6,660 nucleotides of DNA, from assembly GCA_026785865.1 (NCBI GenBank), contig JAJAZG010000413.1:1-6660 (forward strand), given 5' to 3'. The notes beneath the pieces were generated by a model. It was not told the DNA's origin. It saw nothing but the letters and a program-made list of their open reading frames with translations, and searched no databases. This DNA comes from Pseudanabaena sp. CAN_BIN31. Lineage in GTDB: Bacteria; Cyanobacteriota; Cyanobacteriia; Pseudanabaenales; Pseudanabaenaceae. Made by a program: the position numbers and the translations under genes. Below are positions 5,857-6,660 of this stretch, one piece after another; positions within the stretch are counted from its first letter, which is position 1; every line of letters begins with the position of its first letter.

Positions 5857-5953
5857 TACTCCCTTCCCAGTATAAAAATAGACATTAAAACCCAAGAATT
5901 AGCGGCGCGGAGCGCCGCAACGCAACGTCTAATCTTTCACTGGGAAGGGAGTA
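5857..5953. repeat. 97-bp inverted-repeat element with GCGGCGC core
   Basis: Perfect 15-bp terminal inverted repeats TACTCCCTTCCCAGT (5857-5871) and its complement (5939-5953) bound the element. Inside are a short TAGAC/GTCTA pair (5879-5883, 5927-5931) and a central hairpin GCGGCGC-GGA-GCGCCGC (5902-5918). No target-site duplication is obvious outside the ends and there is no coding capacity, so it resembles a small palindromic or MITE-like repeat. It could also act as a terminator for the gene ending at 5852, but no T-run follows. Confidence 0.75.
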
Positions 5954-6152
5954 GGTAGTTAAGGCGATATAAAGTATTGCCTTTTCTTTTTAATTTATTG
6001 GCGAGATCAATTTGCCATAATTGGCGATCGCCTATCATCACAGCTACAATGCGATCGCAAAGCATATTCAAACTGCGATCGTCTGTTATAAAACATTGGC
6101 ACATAACAAACCAAGGATAGACAAGGAAAAACAGTTGAGGGTGAGCTAACAT
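5937..6152 (-). CDS. Weak 71-residue hypothetical ORF
   Basis: The product begins MLAHPQLFFLVYPWFVMCQC and ends YRLNYLLPSQ. I do not recognise it. The start codon has no Shine-Dalgarno, and the last codons and stop lie in the right arm of the inverted-repeat element at 5857-5953, so the natural C-terminus may have been replaced. HIP1 sites at 6024-6031 and 6051-6058 fall inside it. Composition is plausible for a protein (ITDDRSLNMLCDRIVAVMIGDRQLWQIDLANKL in part), with no membrane helix that is certain. It could be a small real gene, a truncated remnant, or a chance ORF. If it is not real, the stretch 5853-6210 holds only the repeat element. Confidence 0.33.
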   Translation of the reverse strand: MLAHPQLFFLVYPWFVMCQCFITDDRSLNMLCDRIVAVMIGDRQLWQIDLANKLKRKGNTLYRLNYLLPSQ

Positions 6153-6181
6153 TGAGTTATAGGAATGCGAAATGCTAGTTT
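6152..6181 (+). promoter_or_regulatory. Possible extended -10 promoter for the small gene at 6211
   Basis: TTGAGT (6152-6157) and TAGTTT (6176-6181) are separated by 18 bp; the second is preceded by TGC, giving an extended -10 context. It lies about 30 bp before the ATG at 6211. The match is partial. Confidence 0.25.
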
Positions 6182-6210
6182 TTTAGTTGTTTTGTTTAAC
6201 AAAATCTCTT

Positions 6211-6480
6211 ATGACAATTCATGAACTCGTTGTTGAAATGAAACTGTTAGAGCGTCGCTTGACTCTTTATGAGGAGAAGTATGGGGTTTTGAGCGAAGAT
6301 TTTTATAAGGCATTAATGTCTGGAATCCTTGCAGAATATGATGAGTATGATGAGACTCGTACAGATTTTAGCCGATGGAAGGGGATTTATGAGACTTGGC
6401 AACGGCGGAAAAAGTCATATACTGAGCAGCTAAATCTGAATGTATTATCGGAACTATTGAGATTTCAGCCAAGTTATTAG
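6211..6480 (+). CDS. Small helical protein, possible antitoxin-like first gene of a pair
   Basis: The 89-residue product reads MTIHELVVEMKLLERRLTLY at its start, then EEKYGVLSEDFYKALMSG and a C-terminal WKGIYETWQRRKKSY. The frame is open further upstream to a TTG at 6187, but ATG 6211 gives a more natural N-terminus, so I chose it. The pattern of an LERR-LYE-KYG-SEDFY-AL helix pair followed by an acidic stretch (EYDEYDETR) and a W-Y-W helix resembles small cyanobacterial proteins that I recall as often lying just before a second small gene of a toxin-antitoxin-like pair, some with DUF6516 partners. That link is from memory and not proven here. No HIP1 octamer occurs between 6059 and the window end, unlike the rest of the window, which would fit mobile origin. 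No full partner gene is present downstream. Confidence 0.7.
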   Translation: MTIHELVVEMKLLERRLTLYEEKYGVLSEDFYKALMSGILAEYDEYDETRTDFSRWKGIYETWQRRKKSYTEQLNLNVLSELLRFQPSY

Positions 6481-6660
6481 ACTATGACTCAATCTCAGTC
6501 TCCTTTAAAGTCTCTAACTGAATAGACCTCTTGCAGAACTCAAAACGTGATACAGTTATGGGTTGGCTTGATTTAGGCTTTTCTGCTGTTTGATTGGCTC
6601 AATCTACAACTATGACTTGGATATAGCTGAGATTAACCAAACCCGTTACTCTACCATGAA
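6481..6660. other. Tail region with a 13-codon ORF stub and a possible IS end
   Basis: Three bases after the small gene, ATG at 6484 opens a frame MTQSQSPLKSLTE that stops at 6523-6525. The stop is part of TAGACCTCTTGCAGAACTC (6523-6541), which resembles terminal sequences of cyanobacterial insertion sequences as I remember them. From 6572 to the window end another plus-strand frame is open (ending YNYDLDIAEINQTRYSTM), too short to identify and possibly the start of a gene cut by the window edge. A second gene broken by an insertion would explain this, but the evidence is thin. Confidence 0.25.

Overview
The window looks like the chromosome of a cyanobacterium. I count about 21 copies of the HIP1 octamer GCGATCGC in 6.66 kb, spread over coding and non-coding DNA on both sides of the window, and several gene products resemble cyanobacterial families. 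Base composition is moderate to AT-leaning and clear Shine-Dalgarno sites are mostly missing, which also fits. The many short palindromes suggest a Pseudanabaena-like filamentous lineage, but the genus is inference only.

Layout. The left half (58-3289) is on the minus strand. In transcription order it holds a divergent sigma-70-like factor, a single-pass membrane protein with a C-terminal SPOR (peptidoglycan-binding type) domain, a small Rieske [2Fe-2S] protein, a strong bidirectional terminator, and a SufE-type sulfur acceptor for Fe-S cluster assembly. The sigma-like and SPOR genes are tightly linked: the Shine-Dalgarno of the second overlaps the stop codon of the first. No terminator is visible between the SPOR and Rieske genes, so read-through into the Rieske gene is possible. 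The right half is on the plus strand: a large RluA-family pseudouridine synthase with a long N-terminal extension (3457-5106), a 205-residue acidic helical protein of unknown function (5235-5852), and a small protein resembling the first member of a two-gene, possibly toxin-antitoxin-like, cassette (6211-6480). A weak 71-residue minus-strand ORF (5937-6152) lies between the last two.

Almost every intergenic gap carries a palindromic element. At least four kinds are seen: two copies of a CTTAAG-centred 20-bp palindrome that differ only by a compensatory base-pair change; two copies of a GCGGCGC-N3-GCGCCGC core nested in unrelated outer arms; a 17-bp-arm hairpin with a GCACGC core; and a CCCCCTTTTTAAGGGGG repeat that lies in frame inside the pseudouridine synthase gene and is read as protein.

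The most interesting functional candidate is the sigma-like/SPOR gene pair. Its arrangement is what one would expect of a sigma factor with a membrane-bound regulator that senses the cell wall, although nothing in the sequence proves that partnership.
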